Origin: CBDDDW01 sp965226805
Lineage (GTDB): Bacteria > Chloroflexota > Dehalococcoidia > Lucifugimonadales > JAGWBF01
Length of the DNA stretch: 64,000 nt
Direction of reading: 5' to 3'
Assembly (NCBI GenBank): GCA_965226805.1
Contig: CBDDDW010000028.1
Coordinates: 186,001 to 250,000, forward strand
The notes under the pieces are model-generated. The model worked only from the letters and a program-made list of their open reading frames with translations. It did not search any database and was not told the DNA's origin. How positions within the stretch are numbered: position 1 is the first letter of the stretch; each line of letters opens with the position of its first letter. Made by a program: the position numbers and the translations under genes. Positions 52,145 to 62,006 of this stretch are shown in pieces.

Positions 52145-53101
52145 TCAAGCCAACCGTATCCTGGGATCGAGCCAGGCGGTAATTACGTCTGTCAGCAGGT
52201 TGGTGACCATGAAGGCTACGCCATAAATCAGGACGAGGTTCTGGATCACAATTATGTCGCGCTGGTTAAAGGAATTTACCAGAGTGAAGCCCAGGCCTTT
52301 GACGCCGAACGCCACCTCGGTGACCACCGATCCTCCGAGAAGGAGGCCCATAATGACTCCGCTAAGGTTTATGACCGGGAGCATGGCGTTTCGGAGGGCG
52401 TGGCGAGTCACGACAACCTGCTCTCTTAGCCCTTTGGCTCGAGCCGTGCGTATGTAGTCCTCGTGGATTACCTCAAGCATTGTGGACCGGGTCATGCGTG
52501 CTACGTAGCCAGATATGGCAAGCCCCAGGACCAGGATGGGGCCCCAGGTAATCTGCATGTTCTTAACGGGATCGTCCCAGAACATTATGATCCCCGGTGG
52601 GGCCTTCCAACCCCACTGAAGCAGAAGTACCAGGGTGATTAGCGACGCCAACCAGAATGTGGGGACAGCCAGGAAGAAGACGGTGAAGACCCGCGCAACG
52701 TAGTCCATCAGTGTATTCTGGCGAAGGGCCGATAATATACCGACAGGTATCCCTATCATCCATGAGACCATCATCGACATCACCGCGATCTGAAGGGTCA
52801 GAATGCCGCGCTTCTTTACCAGGTCTATGACCTTGTCGCCACGCCAGAAGGACTCGCCCAGTTTCAGGGTGCTTATGTCCCTCAGCCACTCTCCGTACTG
52901 CTGGTAGAGTGGCTTGCTGAGCCCAAGGCTTTTCTCCAGGGTAGCTCGGTCGGCATCGCTCAGCCTTGTGGAGCCGAACTGGCTGAACATCGCGGACGCG
53001 ACGTCCCCCGGCAAGATGCGCATGGCCAGAAAGATGATCATCGTGATGCCCAGCAGAGTAGGGACCGCGATCAAGATTCGGCGAGCTATGTATCGAGTCA
53101 T
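52145..53101 (-). CDS. ABC transporter permease, DppB-like
   Basis: 318 residues. The start MTRYIARRILIAVPTLLGITM is typical of DppB/OppB, and the EAA-type loop is RTARAKGLREQVVVTRHALRNAMLP. It ends NLLTDVITAWLDPRIRLA. It spans the inner membrane and with the DppC-like protein forms the translocation pore. It is transcribed leftward toward the DppC-like gene, but a MITE-like repeat of about 200 bp separates the two. Confidence 0.9.
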   Translation of the reverse strand: MTRYIARRILIAVPTLLGITMIIFLAMRILPGDVASAMFSQFGSTRLSDADRATLEKSLGLSKPLYQQYGEWLRDISTLKLGESFWRGDKVIDLVKKRGILTLQIAVMSMMVSWMIGIPVGILSALRQNTLMDYVARVFTVFFLAVPTFWLASLITLVLLLQWGWKAPPGIIMFWDDPVKNMQITWGPILVLGLAISGYVARMTRSTMLEVIHEDYIRTARAKGLREQVVVTRHALRNAMLPVINLSGVIMGLLLGGSVVTEVAFGVKGLGFTLVNSFNQRDIIVIQNLVLIYGVAFMVTNLLTDVITAWLDPRIRLA

Positions 53102-53330
53102 CTGTGCCTACCTGGTCCAACCCATGACTTCTGCACCAAACCCCAGTCCTTAGCTGAGGACCGGGTCGGCCTATATCTTAGCACCTCTCAAGCTGGAAGG
53201 CACATATGCCTTGACGGCGCGGAAGGCCCGTACCTATAATCTCTCCTGTTCAGGGTGGGTGAGGCTCCCGGACGCCGGGAGGCCCCTAATTAGGTGGGCG
53301 CCGACGTGGGATCCTCAAGGAGAGCGGCCT

Positions 53331-54594
53331 ATGCTGAAGATCGGCCATTCCGTGACCCGTCCGGGGTGGAAACTCTCCGACGAGCCGGTCGTCCTCAATG
53401 TACTTGAGGAGCTGGAAACCGTTCCGGGGGTCGAACAAGCTTCTCTTGATGTTGAGTTCTACAGCCGGGAATATCCGCTGGAGAGTCCACATGTCCAGAA
53501 CACCGGTGACGACGCGTTCGGGCTATCGATCTGGTCCGGGGAGACCCTGGAGGACTATAAGACCTGGTTCAGGGAGAACCTGCCTTTCATCCTGGAGGCC
53601 AAACACAGCGGCGACATAGAGCCTACCGCCAGACCAACACCCGGCAGAGATGTGACGGCGGAGATCAAAGCCAAGGCCCCGGGAGCTAGGGTTCGGAGAG
53701 GTGGGTGTCACCAAATTCGACAGGCGGTACGTTTATAAATCCAACAGGAAATGGGCGAAGTTTCCCCACGCCATATGTCTGGCATACGAGCAAGAGTTTG
53801 AGGCCACCCAGACAGCGCCCAGCCGCGAAGCCGAGAAACAGCACTTCGAAATCTACCGGATAATGAGCGCGGCCGCCATTGTCCTTGCGGACCACATTCG
53901 GAGCCTGGGGTATCACGCCCAGGAACACGGGGGGATGTACAACACCGCCGCCTACCTTCCGATGTTCGTTGAGGCCGGCCTCGGTCAACTCGGCGCCAAT
54001 GGACAGCTTCTTTCTCCCCACTTCGGGTCCCGCGCAAGGCTGATGCTCGTCACGACCGACGCTCCGGTGACTTATGACCATCCCATCGACTACGGAATAA
54101 ATGCCTTCTGCACCATATGCCAGATCTGCGTGAACCGCTGCCCCGGCCGCGCCCTGATGAGGGAGAAGGTGTGGTGGAGAGGGGTGCTGAAGCACAAGCT
54201 CATATATCGCCGTTGTAGGCCGGTGCTGGCCCGTTACGACGATTGCGCCGTATGTATGAAGGTCTGTCCCATCCAGAAGTACGGGATGAAGAATGTGATG
54301 GACCACTATGCCGCCACGGGGCAGGTGCTTGGCAAGGGGACTCATCTCCTGGAAGGGTACAACCTCAAAGAGAAGGGATACTTTGGTCCTGGCGAGCTGC
54401 CCCACTTCGACAATGAGTTCTTCCGGATGCCGATTCATACCAAATCGGAAGACGTGGCTTTTCAGGAGCTCAAGGAGAAGATCGGAGCGGGGGAAGTGCC
54501 GCAGGGGGCGGATGGAGACCAGGTCCTGAGGGAATTCAAGGACAGGGTAGCCAAGTGTCTCGACGGCCAGGGCCTGGGGATCCTGATGCTATAG
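53331..54594 (+). CDS. Cytoplasmic two-4Fe-4S protein, QueG/reductive-dehalogenase-like (frameshifted)
   Basis: About 420 residues with one shift at the CCCC run near 53678. ATG 53331 has AGGAGAG upstream. The central region resembles the corrinoid-binding core of QueG and reductive dehalogenases (FPHAICLAYEQEFEAT, YHAQEHGG-MYNTAAYLPMFVEAGLGQLGANG). The C-terminal half holds two ferredoxin motifs, CTICQICVNRCPG and CAVCMKVCPI. No twin-arginine signal is present, so it is not a classical respiratory RdhA. The substrate is unknown. Confidence 0.72.
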
Positions 54595-54718
54595 TGCCCC
54601 GGTTCCCTGGCGGGGACCCCGAGGTGCCTTACTCGCGGCAGGCATTCTATCCAAGGCTTCCCACGACTAAGAGGGCGCCCCTGTCAGAGAGCCGCCGGCC
54701 GGCAAGGAGGCCGAAGCC

Positions 54719-55528
54719 ATGCCGACAATCACCACGGGTGACGGAGTGGAACTCCACTATCAGCTAGACGACTTCAGGGACCCGTGGATATCCGACCAGG
54801 GGGATACCATCCTGATGTCCCACGGTCTGTCCCGAAGCATGAAGTGGTGGACCCCAGTGGGTGCCCGGGCTCTCCCGGAAGTACAGAGTGCTGAGGTATG
54901 ACATTCGGGGGTGCGGTGAGTCCTCGGCGCCGCCGGAGCGGGCCGAATGGTCGGCGGAGCGGCTGGCCACGGACGTGCTCGATCTCTCATCGACCACCTG
55001 GGGATTCCCGATATCCACTGGGTGGGCTCTTCGTCGGGCGGACTATGGGGCATGGTGTTTGCGACCACCTATCCCGATCGAATCAAGAGCCTTACCTTGA
55101 TTAACACACCGGGTTCCTGGGGAGGTGAGGGGGGCAAGACATCAAAGGCCATCAGCGAGGTTGGCCACGAGCAGTGGCTGAAGGATACCAATGCGACCCG
55201 GCTGGACATGTCCATGGCGGACCCAAGGATGGTGGAGTGGCACACCGTCGAGCACTCGAAAGCGCCCACGCACGTGACGGTGTCCATCATGCAGGTGGTG
55301 GAATCCATGGATATTCCACGGATGCTCCCCGACATACGCGTGCCTACCCTGCTCATGGTCGGTGACAGGCACCCCAGTCGCACTCTAGATACTCAATACG
55401 CGATGCAGAAGCAGATACCCAACGCCAGCATGGTGGTCTTCCCTAACATGGGGAGTGGTTTTAACCTGCTGATTCCCGACCGCTGCGTCCAGGAGCTGAT
55501 GAGCTTCCTCGAATCTGTCGTAGCTTAA
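54719..55528 (+). pseudogene. Alpha/beta-hydrolase split by two frameshifts
   Basis: The pieces MPTITTGDGVELHYQLDDF...MSHGLSRSMKWWTPV, PGLSRKYRVLRYDIRGCGESSAPP and SLIDHLGIPDIHWVGSSSGGLWGMVFATTYPDRI line up as one alpha/beta-hydrolase of about 270 residues. Shifts are needed near 54865 and 54990. The nucleophile elbow is GSSSGG, followed by an intact cap and C-terminus. The order and conserved motifs suggest a once-functional or mis-sequenced gene. Confidence 0.7.
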
Positions 55529-55586
55529 AGACCGTCGGTAAATTCTATGTGAGGAACGCGGAAGGCGTCCGAAGGGAGTGGGCTCA

Positions 55587-56208
55587 ATGGTTACTGTGAC
55601 CACCGGAGCGAAACATCCGATAGACCCCAACAACTCGGCCTTGCTGCTGATGGACCTACAGAACGACCTGGTCAAGGGTGGGATGCCTGTGGAGCCAATG
55701 GGCAGTGAGGCCCTTATCGGCAGCTGTCAGAAGGTTATCTCCAAGGCGCGAGAGGTAGGGATACCCATAGTGTACGTCCGAGAGGCGTACCGGCCCGACG
55801 ACGTGGGCGAATCACCGCCCCTGCTGGGGGGCGAAGCCATCATCGGGCGGAGGGTCCTCATTGACCGATGGCACGAGGGGCGCCGAGATCGTGGCGGAGC
55901 TCTCTCCCAGGCCCGAGGACATCGTAGTGACCAAGATGACAGCCAGCCCTTTCAACGACACCGTCCTCGAAGTGTATCTGCGGCGCTTGGGGGTCGAAAT
56001 GCTGCTGCTTGCCGGATACTCCACGACCGGCGTCGTCGCCGGCTGCCTGAGGAGCGCCAGAGACAAAGACTACGACTGTGTGGTGATCAGAGACTGCTGC
56101 GGGGCGCGGACGGTCCAAGAGCAAGAGGTCCTCATGGACATCACCTTCCCCAGGATGGCCTGGGTGGCTACATCCGACGAGGTCATCCAGGCGATCAAGC
56201 GGCGGTAG
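55587..56208 (+). CDS. Isochorismatase-family cysteine hydrolase (frameshifted)
   Basis: About 206 residues with one shift near 55858. The first part holds the catalytic Asp in LLLMDLQNDLVKGG, followed by GIPIVYVREAYRPDD. The second holds the Lys in VVTKMTASPF and the loop LLLAGYSTTGVVAGCLRSARD with the nucleophile Cys near GVVAGC. Members hydrolyse amides or vinyl ethers. It lies between the hydrolase and amidase genes. Confidence 0.78.
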
Positions 56209-56213
56209 TTTTT

Positions 56214-57616
56214 TCAGGCGGCGGGTGGCCTCATAGTGTGCCAGGGTGTGCTCTGCTCGTAGGCATGGGCGACTCTAAGAAGAGTTTCCTCTCCTCCCGG
56301 GCGCCCCGCTAGCTGAAGTCCTAGGGGCAGTCGTTGGGAGCTCAGCCCGCATGGCACCGAGATCGCGGGACAGCCGGCAGAGCTAAAGATTGGGCCGGGA
56401 TCATTTGGTAGGCGGGCTGACTGTTTGGTGTCGATTATTGGGTCGTCCTCTATCCTCCCGGCGGGACCTGGCTTCGTGGGCAGAAGGAGCACGTCGTAGT
56501 GTTGGAGCGCCTCCAGCACCTGCCGGGCGCAGAATATTCCGAAGCTTCTGCGCCTTGTAGTACGCCTGGGCTCGAATGATGCTGCCGGCCAGGAACCTTC
56601 TGCGATTGTAGCGTCCGTATTCCCCTAGCCGGTCCTTGATCCACTCCCGGTGGTCTGAGGCCGCCTCCACCGCCAGCAGTATCCACATGATGACGCTGCC
56701 GTATCTCGTGGCGGGAATAGAGACCTCTTCCACTGATGCTCCCAGGCCGCCAGGACTGCCACGGCGTTCGTGATAGCCTCTGTTACCTCTGGAACGACGT
56801 TTTCGTCATCGATCTGCTCCTTGATCGAGCCCACCCGGATACCTCGTATGTTGCCGTCCAGGGCTTTCCGATAGTCAGGTACGTCAGTCTTCCAGCTATA
56901 CGGGTCTTTCGGGTCGTGGCCGGCGATAGCCTGGAGGGTGATGGCGGCGTCCTCCACGCTCCTGGATATGGGGCCGACCGCATCCATCGACCACACGCCG
57001 CGCATGACACCGTGGCGGCTCACCCTGCCCCAGCTCGGCCTAAGACCAACCAGGCCACAGTAGGTAGCGGGGTTTCGTATGGAGCCGCCGGTATCCTCTC
57101 CTAGAGAGGTGGCACAGAGAAAGGAAGCCGTGGCCGCCCCAGACCCGCTGCTGGACGCTCCGGCGTGGGCATCCAGGTTCCAGGGATTGCGGGGAGTGCT
57201 GTATCGGTGAGACGGCGCCGTGGCGAACTCACTGAGGTTCGTTTTGCCCAGCAATACCGCCCCCCGCTTTTTTCAGGTTGGCTACTGAGGTGGCGTCCTC
57301 GTCTGGGATAAAGTCGGCCAGTATTCGCGACCCACCCGTGCAGCGGACTCCCTTGGCCCATATCTGATCCTTCACCGCCACGGGAATTCCGTGCATCGGG
57401 CCCTGATAGTTGCCCTGAAGGGATGGCCCGCTCCGCCTCTCGGGCTGCGCTGAGGGCGCCTACCCGGCTCACCGTGAGGTATGAGTTGAACTTGAAGTCC
57501 AGGCTGTCGATTCGGTCCAGGTAAGCTGTCGTAGCCTCGACCGGCGAGACCTCTACTCTCTCGATTAGTCGTGAAAGCTCCGCGGCCGATAAGAAGGGTA
57601 TATCCGCTTGGTTCAA
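56214..57616 (-). pseudogene. Amidase (amidase-signature family) with several frameshifts
   Basis: The full span would encode about 467 residues, normal for the family, but four or more shifts are needed (near 57425, 57280, 56735 and 56520). Recognisable blocks are LSAAELSRLIERVEVSPVEA, VLLGKTNLSEFA-like (MLGKTNLSEFA), the Ser-rich ASSSGSGAATASF, LGEDTGGSIRNPA with the catalytic Ser, and a C-terminus SAGCPAISVPCGLS...PLGLQLAGRPGGE. The start is TTG 57616. It is either decayed or badly affected by sequencing indels. Confidence 0.8.
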
Positions 57617-57689
57617 GCTAACCTACCATCGCGTGGGTTCACCTCACGCCATCCCCTCTACCATCAGTATCATCAACTAACCCTCACCC

Positions 57690-57762
57690 AGACCCTCTCC
57701 CATAGAGGGGAGAGGGCTCAGTTTGCGATGCCGCTCATGGTGAGCCTGTCGAACCATGTTTT
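57690..57762. repeat. Palindromic CCCTCTCCC repeat plus GTCGAACCATG repeat
   Basis: CCCTCTCCC (57693-57701) and GGGGAGAGGG (57707-57716) form a tight hairpin. Next comes GCTCATGGTGAGCCTGTCGA (57733), a copy of the repeat in the panB-panC gap. The rest of 57617-57831 holds no gene. Confidence 0.6.
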
Positions 57763-57831
57763 TCGCGCGCAATGCCGAGACTCCCACCTCCCTAAGCTAA
57801 CTCGCTGTGAAATAGCAACGTAGCGTGTCCT

Positions 57832-58711
57832 TCACAGCGGCGGAAGGGGTATCCCGGCGACATTCAGCCGGATACGACTCAGCGACTCACGGGTCGTGAT
57901 GTACAGAGTCTTCCACATCGTCACCACCCCAGCCGCAGTTCGTCGCCCGTTCCGCGCCGACGGAGATGGTGCCCAGGAGCGCCCCCGCGGGATCTATCAC
58001 CGATACTCCGATGCTGCCCCTCGCGCAGTAAAGGTTGCCTTCCGTATCCACCCTCATACCGTCGGGGTGCTCGAGCCATTCTCCTTCCAGCTCGCATAGG
58101 ACCCGGTCATTGGTCAGCGTTCCGTCGGGCCTCACGTCGAAGGCCCGTATGTGGGATCTACGGGAGTCGTCCACGTAGAGGATACTCTCGTCTGGAGAAA
58201 AGGCCAGGCCGTTGGGAAGCAGGAAATCTGCGGCAAGCAGGGTAAGCCTCCCTAGGTCGGGTGAGACCTTGTAGACTCCGGCGAAGTCCAGGTCGAGCGC
58301 CGGGTCTGGGGTACCGGGGTCCGTGAAGTAGATGCTTCCGTCGGCCCGGACCACGACATCGTTGGGGTGGTTAAGCCTCTCGCCCTGGTACCGGTCAGCC
58401 ACGACCATACTGCGTCCGCCGGCTTCCAGGCGGGTCACGCGGCGGTTGCCGTACTCGCAGGCTATCAGCCTCCCCTGGGGGTCCCTGGTAAGTCCGGAGG
58501 CTTTACCCGTGGGCTCCAGAAGCAGGGATACGCCGTCCTCCGGCGACCATCGCATTCTCTTATCGCCGAAGATATCGCTGAAAATGAGATATCCGCCTTC
58601 GGCGTGCCATGTGGGCGCGTCGGCTACCTCGTAGCCCCGGCCCAGCTCCTCCAGGTCCCGACCTCGGGGCGCGATGCGCTCCATCTGCCGAGAGAGGTAT
58701 TCTACGGGCAT
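57832..58711 (-). CDS. SMP-30/gluconolactonase-type beta-propeller hydrolase (C-terminal frameshift)
   Basis: About 292 residues. The ATG at 58711 follows GGGAGATC. Six-bladed propeller features: EVADAPTWHAEGGYLIFSDI with the metal Glu-like region, NHPNDVVVRADGSIYFTDPG with metal Asn, LLPNGLAFSPDESILYVDD and EHPDGMRVDTEGNLY with Asp. These are characteristic of SMP-30 lactonases. Near 57905 an extra A breaks the frame; corrected, it ends TLYITTRESLSRIRLNVAGI...PL at 57832. It probably hydrolyses a sugar-acid or other lactone. Confidence 0.85.
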
Positions 58712-58895
58712 CGCGATCTCCCGCTGACGGTTATGACTGCGTGGAATTGTAGCCTACACTGCCGTACCACGACAACATGCCCCCGGGACCGGCGCCGTAC
58801 TCATCCGGTACTCACCCGGCTCTCGGTTGAGGGCGCCTGGTCTTTCCAGTATAATGGGCACATTCAAGTCGGAAGGGGCATAGCGACGTCGAGGG

Positions 58896-60017
58896 GTGTC
58901 TAGCTACCGGATCATATCAGCCGACGACCACGTCTTCGAGCCGCCGGACCTGTGGATCAGCCGTGTCGAGCCAAAGTTTCGTGACAGGGCCCCGAGTATC
59001 GTGCGAGGGTCCGATGGGGTGGACTGGTGGGCCTGTGACGGCCGCAGGATCGTCCACATGGGGGCCGGAGCCCAGACGGGGGTCAGGTTTGAGGCGCCCG
59101 AGAAGCTCAGCCGTAGCGACGTGTTCGAAAACGTCCGGCCCGGAGGCTACATACCCGACGAGCACGTCAAAGACATGGACACTGACGGCGTGGACGTGAG
59201 CATAGTCTATCCGACAGTTGGCCTCTTGCTTTATAGCCTACCGGACGGAGCCCTCTTGACGGACCTGTGCCGCGCCTACAATGACTGGCTAGCCGACCAC
59301 TGTAGTTTCTGCCCTGAGCGTCTCAAGGGCATAGGCATGATAAACGTGGACGACATGCGGGTGGGGGTAAGGGAGTTGGAGCGGTGTGCCGGGCTGGGAC
59401 TCATAGGGGGTCTGGTGACCGGATATCCGCCGCAGGAGCGGTCGTACGACTCGCCGGAGTACGAGTCCCTCTGGGCGGCGGCACAGGATCTGGCCATGCC
59501 TCTTAGCCTCCACACCGGGACCAACCGGCCCTGTCCGGGCCAAGAGCTCGGTAACATCGGTTCCATGAAACCGGCTTTCGTGAGTAACATGGACTACTGG
59601 GTGAGGATGTCCCTCGCCCATATGATCTTCAGCGGTGTATTCGAGCGGTATCCGAAGCTACAGGTGGGAGCCGTGGAGTTCGAGCTCTCCTGGGTTCCCC
59701 ATTTCCTCAACCAGATTGACTACACCTACACCCAGAGATTCCAGGGGGATTCCTGGCACAGGTTCAAGGAGGACATGATCCCCAGCGACTATTTCCACCG
59801 CAACGTGTTTGTGGGCCTCCAAGAAGACGCCTTCGGAATAAAGAGCCGGGACATTATAGGCGTGGAAAACCTGCAGTGGGGGTCGGACTATCCCCACGCG
59901 GAGTCCACCTTTCCGAGGAGCCGGCAGATCCTAGAGGAGATTCTGGCGGACTGTACCGAAGAAGAGAAGGCCAAGATAGCTGGTGGAAATACCGCCAGGG
60001 TATACGGGCTCGGCTAG
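58896..60017 (+). CDS. Amidohydrolase-2 family protein, paralogue 2
   Basis: 373 residues with a GTG start and a weak ribosome site. Motifs are ISADDHVFEPPDLW (metal site after strand 1), LSLHTGTNR (metal His, about residue 206) and WGSDYPHAEST with the catalytic Asp near residue 329. The family phrase LADHCSFCPERLKGIGMI is clear. It is followed after 27 bp by a D-aminoacylase-type gene, probably in one operon. Confidence 0.88.
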   Translation: MSSYRIISADDHVFEPPDLWISRVEPKFRDRAPSIVRGSDGVDWWACDGRRIVHMGAGAQTGVRFEAPEKLSRSDVFENVRPGGYIPDEHVKDMDTDGVDVSIVYPTVGLLLYSLPDGALLTDLCRAYNDWLADHCSFCPERLKGIGMINVDDMRVGVRELERCAGLGLIGGLVTGYPPQERSYDSPEYESLWAAAQDLAMPLSLHTGTNRPCPGQELGNIGSMKPAFVSNMDYWVRMSLAHMIFSGVFERYPKLQVGAVEFELSWVPHFLNQIDYTYTQRFQGDSWHRFKEDMIPSDYFHRNVFVGLQEDAFGIKSRDIIGVENLQWGSDYPHAESTFPRSRQILEEILADCTEEEKAKIAGGNTARVYGLG

Positions 60018-60044
60018 CCGCAAAGAACGGAGCGCACATCAGAG

Positions 60045-61778
60045 GTGGCCAGCTACGACATCATCATCAGGGGAGGCACGATAGTTGACGGAACGTTGAC
60101 GCCCCGTTACGTCAGCGACCTGGCCATCAAGGACGGCAGGATCGCACAGATCGGCGGCCTCAGGGGAAGCAACGCGGCGAAGGTGCTGGATGCCTCGGGC
60201 CTCATCGTCGCTCCTGGATTTATTGACCTGCACACCCACTATGATGCCCAGATCCAATGGGACCCTTACTGCACGCTGTCTGGTTGGCACGGCGTGACCT
60301 CGGTGGCTATAGGAAACTGCGGCTTCGGATTCGCCCCCTGCGAGCCTAAGGACAGGGACAGGTCGATGCTGTCCCTGACGCGTAACGAGGCCATCCCCTA
60401 CGAGGCCATGAAAGCTGGCATGCTGTGGGACTGGGTGACGTTCCCGGAGTTTCTGGACAGCCTGACCCGTATCCCCAAGGGAGTCAATGTCCTCAGCTAC
60501 GTACCCCTCACGCCCCTCTACACCTGGGTGATGGGATGGGACCAAGCCAAGGTGCGACGTCCCACCGAGGCTGAACTGAAGGAGATGTGCCGCCTGGTGC
60601 ACGAGGGCATGGATGCCGGCGGATGTGGGTGGTCCGCTCAGGTCCTCGGCCCCAATTCCGTGCAGCGGGACTACGATGGGACCCCCATGGTCACCGACCT
60701 CATGACCGCCGATGAGATCCTTACTTTCGCCAGGGTGCTGGCCGAGCGTGACCAGGGCTTCATAGAGCTGACCTACCAGCAAACCGGCGAGGAGGGGCGC
60801 GCTCTGGATGAGCCCTCTATGAAGATGTTCGAGCGAGTCGCAGAGGCAAGCGGCCGGCCGGTTCTCTATCAGGTTGTGACCCCCAATTCTCATGACCCGG
60901 AGAAACACCGGCAGAGGCTCAGCTGGCTGGAGGACTGCTCCCGGAGGGGACTCCGGGTGTACGGCCAGGCCAACACAAGCCAGGGCGGTTTCGAGCTGAC
61001 CTTCGCGGACTGGAACCTCTTCGACGACGCTCCCGCCTGGCGGGAGGTTACTCTGGGCACGCCCTCGGAGCGCAGGGAAAAGATGGGAGTCCCGGAGCTC
61101 CGGCGCTCGCTTCGGGAGGAGTGGGACTCCGGCACCCGGCCTGCTCCCTTCATCCGCGGCTCCGTGGCCGGCCTGGTCGTTGAAGAGGTGGGGAATCGGG
61201 ACTTGGAGCACTACGAGGGGTTAAGCATCGAAGAGATCGCGGAGAGAGAAGGGAAGCACGTCATCGATGCCCTGCTGGACCTGGTGGTGGCGGATGGCCT
61301 CCAGACCGAGTTCAGGGCCGCTCTCCAGGGCCGCGACATCCCCAAGTACACCGCGGAGGTATTGAGGTCGCTACACACGATGCCGGGGCTCTCCGACGGC
61401 GGGGCCCACGTCAAGTTCAGCACAGGCGGGAGGTTCCCTACTGAGCTGCTGGTCTGGCTGGTCCGGGACGAGCAGGTCGTAAGCCTGGAGGAAGCCCACT
61501 ACAAGCTGAGCTACGTACCAGCCTTCTTCGGCGGTTTCAAGGACCGTGGTTTCCTACGGGAGAGCGCCCCGGCTGACATAGTAGTGTACGACATGGAGAA
61601 GCTGGGTATCCTGCCAACGGAAGTCGCCTACGATTTGCCCGGAGGTGAGTGGCGGCGGGTACAGAGGGCGGAAGGGTATCGCTGGATAATAGTGAACGGC
61701 AACGTAACCTTCGAGGACGGGAAGCCGACAGGAGCCCTACCCGGCAAGCTGCTGCGTCATGGCGGCGGGGAGGACTGA
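60045..61778 (+). CDS. D-aminoacylase/N-acyl-D-amino-acid deacylase-type amidohydrolase
   Basis: 577 residues with a GTG start. IIIRGGTIVDGTLTPRYVSDL begins the barrel, the HxH metal motif is FIDLHTHYDAQIQWDP, and the late Asp lies in MPGLSDGGAHVKFS. The C-terminus WIIVNGNVTFEDGKPTGALP is the typical composite-domain end. It is an intact paralogue of the frameshifted gene at 11470; both share GNCGFGFAP/GQCGFGFAP. It removes acyl or carbamoyl groups from an amide; the substrate is unknown. Confidence 0.9.
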   Translation: MASYDIIIRGGTIVDGTLTPRYVSDLAIKDGRIAQIGGLRGSNAAKVLDASGLIVAPGFIDLHTHYDAQIQWDPYCTLSGWHGVTSVAIGNCGFGFAPCEPKDRDRSMLSLTRNEAIPYEAMKAGMLWDWVTFPEFLDSLTRIPKGVNVLSYVPLTPLYTWVMGWDQAKVRRPTEAELKEMCRLVHEGMDAGGCGWSAQVLGPNSVQRDYDGTPMVTDLMTADEILTFARVLAERDQGFIELTYQQTGEEGRALDEPSMKMFERVAEASGRPVLYQVVTPNSHDPEKHRQRLSWLEDCSRRGLRVYGQANTSQGGFELTFADWNLFDDAPAWREVTLGTPSERREKMGVPELRRSLREEWDSGTRPAPFIRGSVAGLVVEEVGNRDLEHYEGLSIEEIAEREGKHVIDALLDLVVADGLQTEFRAALQGRDIPKYTAEVLRSLHTMPGLSDGGAHVKFSTGGRFPTELLVWLVRDEQVVSLEEAHYKLSYVPAFFGGFKDRGFLRESAPADIVVYDMEKLGILPTEVAYDLPGGEWRRVQRAEGYRWIIVNGNVTFEDGKPTGALPGKLLRHGGGED

Positions 61779-61781
61779 GCC

Positions 61782-61935
61782 CCTCACCCTTCGGCACGCT
61801 CAGGGCAGGCTCTCGATCCTCTCTTGCGAGAGGGGCCCTGCCTTAATTGTCATTCTGAGGAGCGAAGCGACGAAGAATCTATCTCCGGTTTAGGGTCAAG
61901 GTAAGACCCTTCGTTGCGCTCAGGGTGACAGTCTG
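61782..61935. repeat. REP-like repeat and hairpin cluster
   Basis: It contains CTCTTGCGAGAGGGGCCCTG, then GTCATTCTGAGGAGCGAAGC (about 61850) with GACGAAGAATCT, and the inverse half CCTTCGTTGCGCTCAGGGTG near 61909. It is the same family as the cluster at 2780. It lies between two rightward amidohydrolase genes. Confidence 0.65.
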
Positions 61936-62006
61936 GAATGTGGCTTTTTGGGGCAAAGCCTGCGAGAGGAAGGGAGTTGCACACCTGAATCAGGGAAGAG
62001 GAACAT

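Noticed and set aside
53331..54594. Respiratory reductive dehalogenase (RdhA)
   Set aside because: There is no twin-arginine signal and no adjacent membrane anchor gene (rdhB), so only a QueG/RdhA-like label is given.
60039..61211. Leftward frame of 390 codons over the D-aminoacylase-type gene
   Set aside because: It is antisense to a fully conserved amidohydrolase.
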